From positions 62,001 to 126,000 of the forward strand of contig NZ_JAVFVS010000008.1 in NCBI RefSeq assembly GCF_030929605.1: a stretch of DNA of 64,000 nucleotides, given 5' to 3'. Positions 7,867-16,947 of this stretch are shown in pieces. The notes under the pieces were generated by a model. That model worked only from the letters and a program-made list of their open reading frames with translations, did no database searches and was not told where the DNA came from. A program made the translations under genes and the position numbers. This DNA is from Flavobacterium sp. LHD-80 (GTDB lineage Bacteria > Bacteroidota > Bacteroidia > Flavobacteriales > Flavobacteriaceae). The stretch's first letter is position 1, and every line of letters begins with the position of its first letter.

Positions 7867-8348
7867 TATTCTATAATCGTTTCGATCGTTACTTTCATAG
7901 CGCCGGCACCTTTGCTTTTTGTGATTTCCATAAAAGCTCGTTTTGAAAGGTCAATTTCACGAGTCCTTACAAACGGACCACGATCCGTAATTTTTACAAT
8001 TACAAATTTTCCGTTAGCTTCATTCGTTACCTTAACTCGGGTTCCAAAAGGAAGTTTTTTGTGTGCTGCAGTGTATTTGCTGTTGCTAAAACGGCTTCCG
8101 TCTGCTGTTTTCTTTCCATTAAAACGATCTGCATAGTAGGAGGCATGAGCGTTTTTTTTGTAAGTTTTTAATTTTAATCCTTTGTCCGTAAAAACAGAGT
8201 CTGTTGGCATCGGAATTAAATTTGGTTTTGTCAGGGTGTCTTGAGCTTTTGGCTCAATAACCGGTTTTGTTTGGCTTATAACGTAGGTAAAGCAACTTAT
8301 AAAAGCCACCGTAAGCGTTGTGAGTATAAAGTTTTTTTTGTTTCTCAT
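7866..8348 (-). CDS. rlpA: Septal ring lytic transglycosylase RlpA family protein
   Basis: 160 residues. An N-terminal signal or anchor helix (about 7-26, lacking a clear lipobox Cys) is followed by a linker and a double-psi beta-barrel domain (about 68-160). Signature strings are ASYYADRFNGKKTADG, YTAAHKKLPFGTRVKVTN and VKITDRGPFVRTREIDLS; the Asp of TDRGPF and the His of AAHKKLPFG correspond to the active-site region. RlpA cleaves glycan strands lacking stem peptides at the septum. There is no SPOR domain, so septal targeting as in Pseudomonas is not supported. Confidence 0.88.
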   Translation of the reverse strand: MRNKKNFILTTLTVAFISCFTYVISQTKPVIEPKAQDTLTKPNLIPMPTDSVFTDKGLKLKTYKKNAHASYYADRFNGKKTADGSRFSNSKYTAAHKKLPFGTRVKVTNEANGKFVIVKITDRGPFVRTREIDLSKRAFMEITKSKGAGAMKVTIETIIE

Positions 8349-8398
8349 GGGTTATTTTTTTCAGACTTGGGGAGTTTGTACAAATAATATGCCATTAT

Positions 8399-8428
8399 AA
8401 AAAAAGTCCTACAGAATTAGGACTTTTT
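8399..8428 (-). terminator. Terminator after the small membrane protein gene
   Basis: AAAAAAGTCCTA and TAGGACTTTTTT form the stem, directly downstream of the minus-strand gene ending at 8432. Confidence 0.75.
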
Positions 8429-8431
8429 TGT

Positions 8432-8854
8432 TTAGAACCAAAGGTTCCAAGGTATTCTGCTTAAAATAAGCAATAATCCTAAACCATAAAAAATAGCAAA
8501 CGTTTTAAATTTTGCTTCACTGTTTATTAGTTTTTTATGTTTAGACCATCCAATAGTAATTAAAATGATGGCAATAATGTTGATAAGAGGGTGCTCAAGC
8601 GAAGTAAGTCTAAGCTCAGCATTAGTCATTTCTCCAAAAGCAGCTTTTCCAAGCGGAGACACAAAATAAAGAATTAAACCAACCAATAATTGAGTGTGCG
8701 TACCAATTAAGGCAAATAAAGAAATTTTACGGTCTTTGGCTGTAAACTCTTTTTTAGAATTTAGACCTATCAATGCATTTATAACTGCCACTAAAAGAAG
8801 CAGTAATGCCAAGTAAGCCCAGCCTGAATGGAATTTTTGTAGAAAATGATACAT
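8432..8854 (-). CDS. Conserved four-helix inner-membrane protein of unknown function
   Basis: 140 residues with four likely membrane helices at about 12-31, 46-65, 88-106 and 118-137. It starts MYHFLQKFHSGWAYLALL; the second helix contains the polar run GTHTQLLVG, and GWSKHKK follows the third. I recognise it as a protein type frequent in flavobacteria but know no function; the His residues H8, H53, H87 and H105 near the membrane could hold haem or metal, as in small cytochrome-like proteins, which is speculation. Single-gene unit with its own terminator. Confidence 0.7.
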   Translation of the reverse strand: MYHFLQKFHSGWAYLALLLLLVAVINALIGLNSKKEFTAKDRKISLFALIGTHTQLLVGLILYFVSPLGKAAFGEMTNAELRLTSLEHPLINIIAIILITIGWSKHKKLINSEAKFKTFAIFYGLGLLLILSRIPWNLWF

Positions 8855-8900
8855 AAATTATGTTTTTTGTTTTAAACAAATATAGAAAAAAAGGCCATAA

Positions 8901-8938
8901 AAAAAACGGCATTAAACTAAAAGTCAATGCCGTTTTAT
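8901..8938 (-). terminator. Terminator after the TonB-dependent receptor gene
   Basis: AAAACGGCATT (8903-8913) pairs with AATGCCGTTTT (8926-8936), just downstream of the minus-strand gene ending at 8960. Confidence 0.75.
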
Positions 8939-8959
8939 TATTTATTAAGATTCTAAATT

Positions 8960-11812
8960 TTAGAAATCGTAACGTAATTGGAAGTTCCAAGTTCTTCCGA
9001 ATCCAAAGAATACTTGGTTAGCAGTAGCTACACCATCGTAAAGTAATCCTTTAGAAGCGTAAGTTCCGTTTGCTCCTGGTTGTTGTGTACCAGAAACTGG
9101 AAGGTTGTCATCAGCAAAGATGTTAGTTCTAGACTCAGCGATGTAAGTTTTGTCAAACACGTTGTTGATGTTTAATCTGAAGTTTACAGATTTGTCTTTG
9201 TTTTGACCAACTAACATTTTGTATGACCAACCAGCATCAACTAAACCATAAGCAGGCAATTGTAAAGAACCTTTGTTTGTTGCTGAAGTAAAGTTAACTG
9301 GGTTGATACCAGCATATAAATTGTCATTGTAGTTGTAGTTAGCATCTAAAAAGAATCTTGTTAAAACTTCGTAAGAAGCTCCTAAAGATGCTGTCATTTG
9401 AGCTGCATCACCAACTTTTACACCATCCATGTAAAGAGTAGCTGAAGTATATCCAGGAACTGGAGTGTTGTCAGCTGTATAGTAAGCATTTGCTTTAGCG
9501 TTTCCTTTGTACTCCCAGATTCCGTAAGAGAACATACCTGTGATTTTTAATTTCTCAGTAATGTTTGAACTACCTTCAAACTCAATTCCTGAGTGAACTT
9601 CGTTAAGACCTACATACTCTGTATAAGTTGTGTTTGCAGGAAGACCAGGAACTGCGTTAGCTGGAAGAGCATTACCTCTTAAGTATCTATCATCCCAGTT
9701 TGTGTTGTAAACGTTTAAGCTACCAGTAAAGAATCTAGAACGGAATCCGTAACCTGCTTCAAATCCTAAGATTTTCTCGTTAGTTAAGTTAGGGTTAACT
9801 GTAGATCTGTTGTTAGGATAAACTGAGTTAAAGAAAGGTTGTTTTGAATAATAACCTGCGTTAACAAATACATTGCTTTTTTCGCTAATGTTGTAGTTTG
9901 ATCCTGCTTTTACGTTACCACCTAATACATTTTCGTATGGAGTAGATCTTAATGGATCTCCAGCTTTGTATACGAAATCATCTTCTCTTTTGTATCCTTG
10001 TTGAGAAATAGCTCCTTGAACAAATGCACTTAAGTTATCTTTAGAGTACTCTAATTGAGTAAATAAACCATACCATTTTACATTACCAGTACTATTGAAA
10101 GAGATTTTTTCATAGTTCTTTTTGTCGAAAGGATTCCATTGAACACTTGTTGGGTAAGTAGTTGTAAGGTGTCTTCCGTTTGGTTTTAAATCAGCGATGA
10201 AATTATCGAAATATTCTCCACCACCTAATAAGTCATTTAATACAGTATAGTGGTATCCTTTGTAAGTTCTTCCGTCAAAACCGAAATCTAAAGTTAAAGT
10301 ATTAGATAGTTTTTTGTTTAAATTGATTACAGCACCATACCAGTCATGAGAGTTGATAGATGAAGTTTGAGAAATACCTGAAGTATTTGTAGTCGTTTGT
10401 GCATTCCAATCAGTGTTTGATCCACTGAAGTATGAACTGTTTTGGTAAACTCCACCAATTTTTGTTCTTGTTTGAAGACCATTAAGACCTCCAATTGTTA
10501 CAGATTGTCCTGAGTTGTAAGCTACAATCTTATCATAATCAATTAAACCGTCAGCTCTTCTGAAAGCCAATACGTCATTGTATGCTTTTCCTTTGATACC
10601 TCCAGTTGCACTAGCTCCTGCACCACGTCCCCAAGATGCATAAAGCACTGTAGAAAGTTTTGTAGTTTCGTTGATAGCATAATCCCAGTTAAGAGATGCA
10701 ATTGGTTTGTGGTAGTAGTTTTTTCTGATGTTGTATTGCTCACCATTCAAATATCCTGTATCAGCATTGTATCTTGTGTTTGGTTCATCAAGAGTACCAT
10801 ATTGTTGGTAAGTTGCAATAGTAGAAGCAGTAGTTCTTTGGTTGTGCCATTGTGGCGCACCAGTTACTGTTAATTGAATATCGTGTTTGTTATTTTTAGT
10901 AGAATATCCTAAAGCAACAAAATAGTTAGATCCTTCAAATTGAGTTCCTTGGATATATCCGTCTCCCATTGTTTGAGATAATAATACAGAAGCTGAAAGT
11001 CCGTTGCTTAATTTACCTGTACTGTATGAACCTTGAATTTTGAAATTTCTTGCATTTCCAAATCCAGAAGAGAAAGATCCTCCTTCTTTTTTGTCAGAAG
11101 TTCTTGTGATTACGTTGATTGTTCCTCCAACAGAAGGTGTAGCAAGTTTAGAAGCTCCTAAACCTCTTTGAACTTGAATAACAGATGCAACATCTGATAA
11201 ACCAGCCCAGTTACTCCAGTAAACAGAACCATTTTCCATGTCGTTAACCGGCATACCATTAATCATAACAGCGATGTTGTTTTGGTTGAAACCACGAATG
11301 TTAATTCTCGCGTCTCCAAAACCACCACCTGATTTAGTAGCATAAACTGAAGGAGTGTTTTTTAAGATCTCTGGAAACTCTTGAGTTCCAAGTTTTTGCT
11401 GAATTTCAGCTGCTTTAATTGTAGACACAGCAACCGGAGTTTTTCTGTCTTTAGCAACGTCAATTACAGTACTTTTAACTACAATTTCGCTTAATTCGTT
11501 TGAGTTAGAAGCTAAAACAATCTCGCCTAAGTTTGTAGTTGAGCCATTTGATACTGTAAATTTTACAGTTTTGTTGTCATAACCTATGAAAGAGATAACA
11601 ATCTCTCCCGAACCTGTTGTTGAATTGATAGTAAATTTACCATCGAAATCTGTTGAAGTAGCTGTAGATGATCCTTTGATCGCTACGTTTGCTCCTGGTA
11701 ATGAACCGCCCGTTCCGTCGGTAATTGTACCAGTCACTTTTCCTTGAGAAAATACGGTTGAAACTATCATAAAAAATAGTCCAGTAAGTAACCAATTTTT
11801 CATTTTCTTCAT
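8960..11812 (-). CDS. TonB-dependent outer-membrane receptor with carboxypeptidase-like N-terminal domain
   Basis: 950 residues. Signal peptide 1-22; CarboxypepD_reg-like beta-sandwich at about 24-105 (GKVTGTITDGTGGSLPGANV, then FDGKF and SFIGYDNKTV), usual in Bacteroidota receptors; plug domain at about 125-245 (RINIRGFNQNNIAVMINGMPVNDME, GGTINVITRTS); then a 22-strand barrel ending in an aromatic residue (QLRYDF). Imports a large or scarce ligand through the outer membrane with energy from TonB-ExbBD. There is no SusD partner next to it, so it is probably not a glycan-utilisation pair; metal, cofactor or peptide uptake is as likely. On the minus strand TAATTTTG (11838-11845) fits a -7 element. 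Confidence 0.9.
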   Translation of the reverse strand: MKKMKNWLLTGLFFMIVSTVFSQGKVTGTITDGTGGSLPGANVAIKGSSTATSTDFDGKFTINSTTGSGEIVISFIGYDNKTVKFTVSNGSTTNLGEIVLASNSNELSEIVVKSTVIDVAKDRKTPVAVSTIKAAEIQQKLGTQEFPEILKNTPSVYATKSGGGFGDARINIRGFNQNNIAVMINGMPVNDMENGSVYWSNWAGLSDVASVIQVQRGLGASKLATPSVGGTINVITRTSDKKEGGSFSSGFGNARNFKIQGSYSTGKLSNGLSASVLLSQTMGDGYIQGTQFEGSNYFVALGYSTKNNKHDIQLTVTGAPQWHNQRTTASTIATYQQYGTLDEPNTRYNADTGYLNGEQYNIRKNYYHKPIASLNWDYAINETTKLSTVLYASWGRGAGASATGGIKGKAYNDVLAFRRADGLIDYDKIVAYNSGQSVTIGGLNGLQTRTKIGGVYQNSSYFSGSNTDWNAQTTTNTSGISQTSSINSHDWYGAVINLNKKLSNTLTLDFGFDGRTYKGYHYTVLNDLLGGGEYFDNFIADLKPNGRHLTTTYPTSVQWNPFDKKNYEKISFNSTGNVKWYGLFTQLEYSKDNLSAFVQGAISQQGYKREDDFVYKAGDPLRSTPYENVLGGNVKAGSNYNISEKSNVFVNAGYYSKQPFFNSVYPNNRSTVNPNLTNEKILGFEAGYGFRSRFFTGSLNVYNTNWDDRYLRGNALPANAVPGLPANTTYTEYVGLNEVHSGIEFEGSSNITEKLKITGMFSYGIWEYKGNAKANAYYTADNTPVPGYTSATLYMDGVKVGDAAQMTASLGASYEVLTRFFLDANYNYNDNLYAGINPVNFTSATNKGSLQLPAYGLVDAGWSYKMLVGQNKDKSVNFRLNINNVFDKTYIAESRTNIFADDNLPVSGTQQPGANGTYASKGLLYDGVATANQVFFGFGRTWNFQLRYDF

Positions 11813-11837
11813 TTGTTATTTAGTTTATTGTTTTTGG

Positions 11838-11845
11838 CAAAATTA
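11838..11845 (-). promoter_or_regulatory. Possible -7 element for the TonB-dependent receptor gene
   Basis: Minus-strand TAATTTTG matches TAnnTTTG and would give a leader of about 20 bases. The nearest TTG is too far upstream for a standard -33. The rest of the gap up to the terminator at 12066 is AT-rich and I see nothing else in it. Confidence 0.4.
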
Positions 11846-12065
11846 TAACATTAAAATCAGATTATGTTATCAAAATGTTAAGAAAAATTAGTTTTACGTT
11901 TTATGCTGCGCATTAAAATGATTTTTTCTTTTTTAGTTAAATTAAATAACAGTTTTTTGAATTTAAAGTGCTGTTTTTTGTTAAAATGATAATGATTTGA
12001 ACAGTCATGTAGCCGTAAACCTGCAAAAAGATATGTTTTGTGGCTTTTTTATAGGTGTTTTATAC

Positions 12066-12103
12066 GAAAAAACGCCTTAAATTTTATTAAATTAAGGCGT
12101 TTC
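12066..12103 (-). terminator. Terminator after pgi
   Basis: AAACGCCTTAA pairs with TTAAGGCGTTT, with A/T-rich flanks, 20 bases downstream of the pgi stop. Confidence 0.75.
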
Positions 12104-12124
12104 AGTTTGTTATAAAATTAAGAT

Positions 12125-13768
12125 TTACTTGTTTCTCAAAAAGTGATTTAGTAAAAATGTAGTTGAACTGTCATGTGTCTTAACAGTTTTAGAATTTATT
12201 TCGTCTAAAATTGAATTCGCTAACTGTTTTCCTAATTCAACTCCCCATTGATCAAAACTGAAAATATTCCAGATAATTCCTTGAACGAATATTTTGTGTT
12301 CGTATAAAGCAATTAACGAACCTAAGCTTTTTGGAGTTAATTTTTCAATCAAAATTGTATTTGTTGGTTTGTTTCCAGTAAATACTTTGAAAGGCAATAA
12401 ATAAGAAGCTTTTTCTGCAGAAAGCCCTTGTTTGTCAAATTCAGCTTGAACTTGTGCGGGCGTTTTTCCGTTCATTAAAGCTTCAGTTTGAGCAAAAAAG
12501 TTTGACATTAATTTGTCATGATGATCTTCATTTCCGTAAAGCGGTTTAATAAATCCAATGAAATCTGTTGGAATTCTCTTTGTTCCTTGGTGAATTAATT
12601 GGAAGAAAGCATGCTGTGAGTTTGTTCCTGGCTCTCCCCAAATAATTGTTCCAGTTTGATAGTTAACTGGTTTTCCGTCACGGCCAACACTTTTTCCGTT
12701 GCTTTCCATAGTTGCCTGTTGCAAGTACGGAGCCAATTTTGATAAATATTGTGTGTACGGAATCAAAGCTTCACTTTCGGCATCATAAAAATTATTGTAC
12801 CAAACACTTAATAAAGCTAGAATTACCGGAATGTTTTCATCAAATTCTGCCGATTTGAAATGCTCATCCATTTCATTTGCACCAACTAATAATTGGTTAT
12901 AATTGTCAAAGCCAATTGCTAAAGCTATGCTTAAACCAACTGCACTCCAAAGAGAAAATCTTCCTCCAACCCAATCCCACATCGGGAAAACATTGTCTGG
13001 ATTAATTCCGAATTCCGTTACTTTTTGAATATTTGTAGAAACGGCTGCAAAGTGTTTTGCAATATCTTCTTGCGAAGCCGATTTCAAAAACCATTCTTTT
13101 ATTGTTTCTGAATTCGAAAGTGTTTCCTGAGTTGTAAAAGTCTTAGAAACAATTACAAATAAAGTAGTTTCAGGGTTTAGTTTTTTGATAACTTCATTTA
13201 CGTGATCTCCATCAACGTTTGAAACAAAATGTAAGTTTAAATGATTTTTGTAAAATTGTAAAGCTTCAACCGCCATAACTGGTCCAAGATCTGAACCTCC
13301 AATTCCAATATTTACAACATCTGTAAATGCTTTTCCTGTAAAACCTTTTCTTTGTCCAGAAATTACTTCTTCTGTAAAGTTTTTGATTTTATTTTTTACT
13401 TCATAAACTTCCGGAATTACATTTTCTCCGTCAACATTAATTACTGCCGATTCCGGAGCGCGTAAAGCCGTATGTAAAACTGCACGGTTTTCTGTTCTAT
13501 TGATTAATTCTCCTCCAAAATAAGCAGTAATTGCATTTTTTAATCCAATTGAATTAGCCAATTCTAACAAAAGAGAAATAGTTTCTTGACTAATATTGTT
13601 TTTAGAATAATCAACTAAAAAGTCGTTCCATTGTAAGTTGAATTTTTCAGCACGGGCATTATCTTGCTCAAATAATTCTTGTATCGTAGTTTCGTGAATT
13701 GCATTATAGTGGTTTTGCAGATTTTTCCACGCCTCAGTCCCAGTTGGGTTTGTTGTGTTTAAAGCCAT
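12125..13768 (-). CDS. pgi: Glucose-6-phosphate isomerase
   Basis: 547 residues (E. coli 549). Interconverts glucose 6-phosphate and fructose 6-phosphate in the cytoplasm, linking glycolysis, gluconeogenesis and the pentose phosphate route. Signatures: [15 protein letters not shown] near 150, [16 protein letters not shown] near 265, [18 protein letters not shown] near 375-395, and [13 protein letters not shown] near the C-terminus. Monocistronic. A minus-strand -7 element TATTTTTG (13805-13812) lies upstream, and a palindrome-like site at 13861-13876 identical to one at gdhA suggests shared control. Confidence 0.96.
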   Translation of the reverse strand: MALNTTNPTGTEAWKNLQNHYNAIHETTIQELFEQDNARAEKFNLQWNDFLVDYSKNNISQETISLLLELANSIGLKNAITAYFGGELINRTENRAVLHTALRAPESAVINVDGENVIPEVYEVKNKIKNFTEEVISGQRKGFTGKAFTDVVNIGIGGSDLGPVMAVEALQFYKNHLNLHFVSNVDGDHVNEVIKKLNPETTLFVIVSKTFTTQETLSNSETIKEWFLKSASQEDIAKHFAAVSTNIQKVTEFGINPDNVFPMWDWVGGRFSLWSAVGLSIALAIGFDNYNQLLVGANEMDEHFKSAEFDENIPVILALLSVWYNNFYDAESEALIPYTQYLSKLAPYLQQATMESNGKSVGRDGKPVNYQTGTIIWGEPGTNSQHAFFQLIHQGTKRIPTDFIGFIKPLYGNEDHHDKLMSNFFAQTEALMNGKTPAQVQAEFDKQGLSAEKASYLLPFKVFTGNKPTNTILIEKLTPKSLGSLIALYEHKIFVQGIIWNIFSFDQWGVELGKQLANSILDEINSKTVKTHDSSTTFLLNHFLRNK

Positions 13769-13860
13769 TTGTATTTTATTATGTGGTTTGTTTTTTCAGA
13801 AACACAAAAATACTGAAATAACTTTTAAAAGGGTAGCGGTTCACGATTATATAACAATTA

Positions 13861-13876
13861 GTTACGAAAACGTTTT
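13861..13876. promoter_or_regulatory. Candidate operator upstream of pgi
   Basis: GTTACGAAAACGTTTT is identical over 16 bases to a site at 44944-44959 in the gdhA promoter. The core ACGAAAACGTTTT is an imperfect palindrome centred on CG, the style of LacI/GalR-family operators. Here it lies about 50 bases upstream of the predicted pgi -7 element. Confidence 0.4.
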
Positions 13877-13912
13877 ATTGATTATGACTTGAAATTGTTC
13901 AAAATTTTAAAA

Positions 13913-14569
13913 TTAATCAGCAATAAGAATTCTAACTAAAAGCGCTAACGGGAAAATTATTGAACCAAGAATAAAGATAGTTTTGCCATGTTTTCGGTCT
14001 GCTTCATTATAGGAGTAAACACGTTCACCGTTTGGTAATGTTTTTTTAGAAGTCCAAAGAGAATAACCAATAACAATTCCTATTCCGCCACCCAAGAGTG
14101 AAAATAAATATCCGGCAATTATCCAAGGTTTTTGATTCTCTTCTGGTTTTGCTAAAATTTCCAGACGTTCTTTTTTTAAAGAAGCCAGCATATCTGGATC
14201 GATATTTTTGCCTCGTTCTGTCAAAAGTTTTTGTGCTAATTTATAATCAAAAACATTCCATTCGTCTGATTTTAAAAGAACATCATATAATTCTTCATTC
14301 GAAAAACTTAAAAGATAATAATCTTTGTCAACATGATTTAGAAGGTTTTCGGTGTCTTTTTCTAAAATTTCTTGGGCTTTTGTAAAATCAGCTGGATCAA
14401 TCTTAATTTCATACTGATTTTGTAATGTGCTTCCTGAAAAAGTAATATCAACAGGTGCTATATTATCTGCTAAAACTGTTTTGATATTGTTGTTATTTAA
14501 TAATATTTCAAATTCTTTGGCTTGAATTCGAGTTGGGAAATTCTTAAAAGCAATAAAATTTTCAGTCAT
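13913..14569 (-). CDS. DUF2007-like signalling-domain membrane protein
   Basis: 218 residues. Residues about 5-72 (FKNFPTRIQAKEFEILLNNNNIKTVLADN and onward) look like the DUF2007 'putative signal transducing' domain. A central region of about 80-140 contains two similar helix segments (SNEELYDVLLKSDEWNVFDYKLAQKLLTERG). Two membrane helices follow at about 150-170 and 198-216, with a conserved-looking loop TLPNGERVYSYNEADRKHG between them. No catalytic residues are visible and the function is unknown. Last gene of a possible minus-strand run beginning at 18650. Confidence 0.65.
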   Translation of the reverse strand: MTENFIAFKNFPTRIQAKEFEILLNNNNIKTVLADNIAPVDITFSGSTLQNQYEIKIDPADFTKAQEILEKDTENLLNHVDKDYYLLSFSNEELYDVLLKSDEWNVFDYKLAQKLLTERGKNIDPDMLASLKKERLEILAKPEENQKPWIIAGYLFSLLGGGIGIVIGYSLWTSKKTLPNGERVYSYNEADRKHGKTIFILGSIIFPLALLVRILIAD

Positions 14570-14613
14570 TATTTGGGGTTGGTTTTTGATGTTTTTATTC
14601 TATTCTTAAAAGT

Positions 14614-15042
14614 TTAATTTTCACAGAAGCAAAAGATTTCATTTGTAGATTTTTTTCTTGCAATATAATATCTATCCGTTTTTATAATTTCAAAATCTGT
14701 GTTATTTATTTCAATGTAATTTGGGAACCAATTTGGTTTTAGTTCGTCGTATTTTTTTATTTTTTGTTGAAATGAAAATAGAGGAACTTTTTTACTGTTC
14801 AAGAATAAGGAATCGTAACTCTTATTATTAGAGTAATTAAATTTTACAAAGTTGCAAGAGCCAAGTAGAGAACTGCTTTTTAGATTATAAGAATCCGATT
14901 TTATGATATTTGGAAACCAACCGGTTAACCTCAAATTAGTTTCTGTTTTATAATCATTATATGTGTCAAAACTAATTTCAAACGGTTTGTTTTGACATGA
15001 AATTAAAGCAAAAAGGAGAAAATATTTTAGCAGTTTTTTCAT
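14614..15042 (-). CDS. Small lipoprotein of unknown function
   Basis: 142 residues. Lipobox FALISC gives a lipidated Cys16, so it is an envelope lipoprotein. The mature part has no family I recognise; it contains TGWFPNIIKSDS and, later, KPNWFPNYIEIN, a repeated 'WFPN-I' pattern that may mark two related strands, and ends CFCEN. Starts 8 bases after the stop of the preceding gene at 15051-15671, so the two are very probably one operon. Confidence 0.6.
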   Translation of the reverse strand: MKKLLKYFLLFALISCQNKPFEISFDTYNDYKTETNLRLTGWFPNIIKSDSYNLKSSSLLGSCNFVKFNYSNNKSYDSLFLNSKKVPLFSFQQKIKKYDELKPNWFPNYIEINNTDFEIIKTDRYYIARKKSTNEIFCFCEN

Positions 15043-15050
15043 AAATCAGA

Positions 15051-15671
15051 TTACCAAACCTTCCACCAAGGTTTTTTATTTACTTCGATAGTTTTCTTTT
15101 CGGTATCAATTTCTATTCTTTTTGAAGGTTCCATTTTAATTTTCGAATCATCAAAAAATAGTTCTCCATTTTCATTCATTCCAATTGGAAGTTTGGTTCT
15201 TTCTTTCCAATCTTCGGTTTGTAATTCGGGAATTAGAGGTGAATTGACTTTGTCGCGGAATTTTTTTCTTGCCTTTTCTATAATTTCTTCTTCCAGATTT
15301 GAAGATGAATTTTTAAAAAGCGTTAAAGAATTGTCTGGAATATTTAAAAGAAAAACTTGAGTTTTATCTCCAATTTTCTGAATATCCAAAACTTTAAAAT
15401 ACGCAATTGTGTCCAAAAGGAAATGTCCAATTTTAGCAGAATCAGGATTGAATTTTGATAAATCTTTGGGATGGGAACTTGCAATTAAATATCTGAAATT
15501 TCCCGAAAGCCCACCGCCAATGGAAGTCATATCAGTAAATCCTTTTTCCTGAATGATCTGTCCGACTTTGTAATTCGAAATTAAATTTTCAGATAAATTG
15601 GTGTCTCTGTAAAATAGCTTTAAGCCAGAAAAAGTTTCACTGTAAATTGCTTTAAGTCGAGCGTTTTTCAT
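15051..15671 (-). CDS. Conserved protein of unknown function
   Basis: 206 residues, soluble, without signal peptide or membrane helix. N-terminal half has SIGGGLSGNFRYLIASSHPKDLSKF and an alternating hydrophobic pattern that suggests an alpha/beta or beta-sheet domain; the tail is charged and ends WWKVW. I do not recognise a family. Sits 25 bases downstream of the M23 peptidase gene and 8 bases upstream of the lipoprotein gene, so it probably shares their transcript. No function can be assigned. Confidence 0.6.
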   Translation of the reverse strand: MKNARLKAIYSETFSGLKLFYRDTNLSENLISNYKVGQIIQEKGFTDMTSIGGGLSGNFRYLIASSHPKDLSKFNPDSAKIGHFLLDTIAYFKVLDIQKIGDKTQVFLLNIPDNSLTLFKNSSSNLEEEIIEKARKKFRDKVNSPLIPELQTEDWKERTKLPIGMNENGELFFDDSKIKMEPSKRIEIDTEKKTIEVNKKPWWKVW

Positions 15672-15696
15672 GTTTTGCTATTTTTTGAATTGAATT

Positions 15697-16917
15697 TTAA
15701 AGATTCCCAATACTATCCAATTCTCTTTTCAAAGGTTCGATTTGTTTTGTAAAACGAGTTTTGTCATTACCAGTTAAAGATTCTCCCGTTGGCAAGTTGA
15801 GACGAAGTGCATCAACCTGAACACCATTTTTCCAGAAACGATAACAAACGTGTGGGCCTGAAGCTAAACCTGTGCTTCCAACTAAACCAATTGTCTGTCC
15901 TTGCGTAACACGTTGTCCGCGGCGAACCAAGATTTTAGACATATGTAAATATTGAGTAGAGTAGGTTCCGTTGTGTTTTACTTTTACAAAGTTTCCGTTT
16001 CCTGCAGTATATCCAGTTGCTTCAACAACTCCAGAGGCAGTTGTAGAAATTGGAGTTCCTCTTGGAGCCGCATAATCGGTTCCTTTATGTGCTTTCCAAG
16101 TATGTTGAACAGGGTGAAATCTATTCATTGTGAATCTAGAAGTGATTCGGCTGAATTTAATTGGCGTTTTTAGAAAGAAATTTTTAAGTGTTCTTCCTTG
16201 ATCATCATAATATTCAATTTTGCCTGAAAGTGTATCTTTTTCAAAAGGAAATGCATAGATTATTTTTCCTTTGTATTCAAAAAAAGCTGCTTCAAGTTCC
16301 TCAACACCATCATACGTTTTTCCGTTGATGAATCTTTCAGTAAAAATTAATCCGTAGCGATCCCCTTTTTTAAGTTTGAAGAAGTCAATCGACCAAGAAA
16401 AAACTTTTGTAATTCTGCTGGCAAGCGCTGTCTCAACACTTTCGTTTCCTAAAGTTTCAGATAAAGAACTTTTTAAAACGCCACCAATTATTTTGCGTTT
16501 TAAAGTAACAGGTTTTATTTTTTTATATGCTTTTGCAATACTGTCTCTTAAATCAATAACATAATATGTTAGCGCATCAGGCTGATAAATAAAAACGTCA
16601 AGGTTGTTTGTTTTATTTTTTGAACGAAGCAAAGTGAAAGGTTTGCCGTAACGAATTGATCTAACATTAAAAGAATCTTTTACCTGTTCTACAATATCGT
16701 GTACTTTTTTGTTGCCAATATTTTGACTCTGAAAAATAGATCCAAACGAATCACCTTTTGAAATGGTGTCGTTTACAACATTAAAGTCTGCGTAATTAAA
16801 ACCAAACTCTACTTTTTTAGTTTTTGGCTTCGTGATTTTAGTTTCAACTTTTTCATCCGTTTTATTGCATGAAAATACTGAGAACAAAAGGATTATAATT
16901 ACAACTGCTTTTTTCAA
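15697..16917 (-). CDS. M23 family peptidoglycan endopeptidase (lipoprotein)
   Basis: 406 residues. Lipobox VFSC gives lipidated Cys17. An N-terminal region (about 45-250) resembles the OapA/LysM-like linker part of MepM-type enzymes. The LytM/M23 domain covers about 258-372: H277-xxx-D281 (HKGTD), H325 (TQYLHM) and GPHVCYRFW (354-362). In most relatives the last motif reads GPHLHFE, so the final zinc-ligand His is Cys358 here; Cys can also bind zinc. Cuts peptide cross-links in the periplasm for wall growth. Lies just downstream of the TDO gene. Confidence 0.88.
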   Translation of the reverse strand: MKKAVVIIILLFSVFSCNKTDEKVETKITKPKTKKVEFGFNYADFNVVNDTISKGDSFGSIFQSQNIGNKKVHDIVEQVKDSFNVRSIRYGKPFTLLRSKNKTNNLDVFIYQPDALTYYVIDLRDSIAKAYKKIKPVTLKRKIIGGVLKSSLSETLGNESVETALASRITKVFSWSIDFFKLKKGDRYGLIFTERFINGKTYDGVEELEAAFFEYKGKIIYAFPFEKDTLSGKIEYYDDQGRTLKNFFLKTPIKFSRITSRFTMNRFHPVQHTWKAHKGTDYAAPRGTPISTTASGVVEATGYTAGNGNFVKVKHNGTYSTQYLHMSKILVRRGQRVTQGQTIGLVGSTGLASGPHVCYRFWKNGVQVDALRLNLPTGESLTGNDKTRFTKQIEPLKRELDSIGNL

Positions 16918-16947
16918 ACTTATACTTTTTTTAGGAAACTAAAGTGG

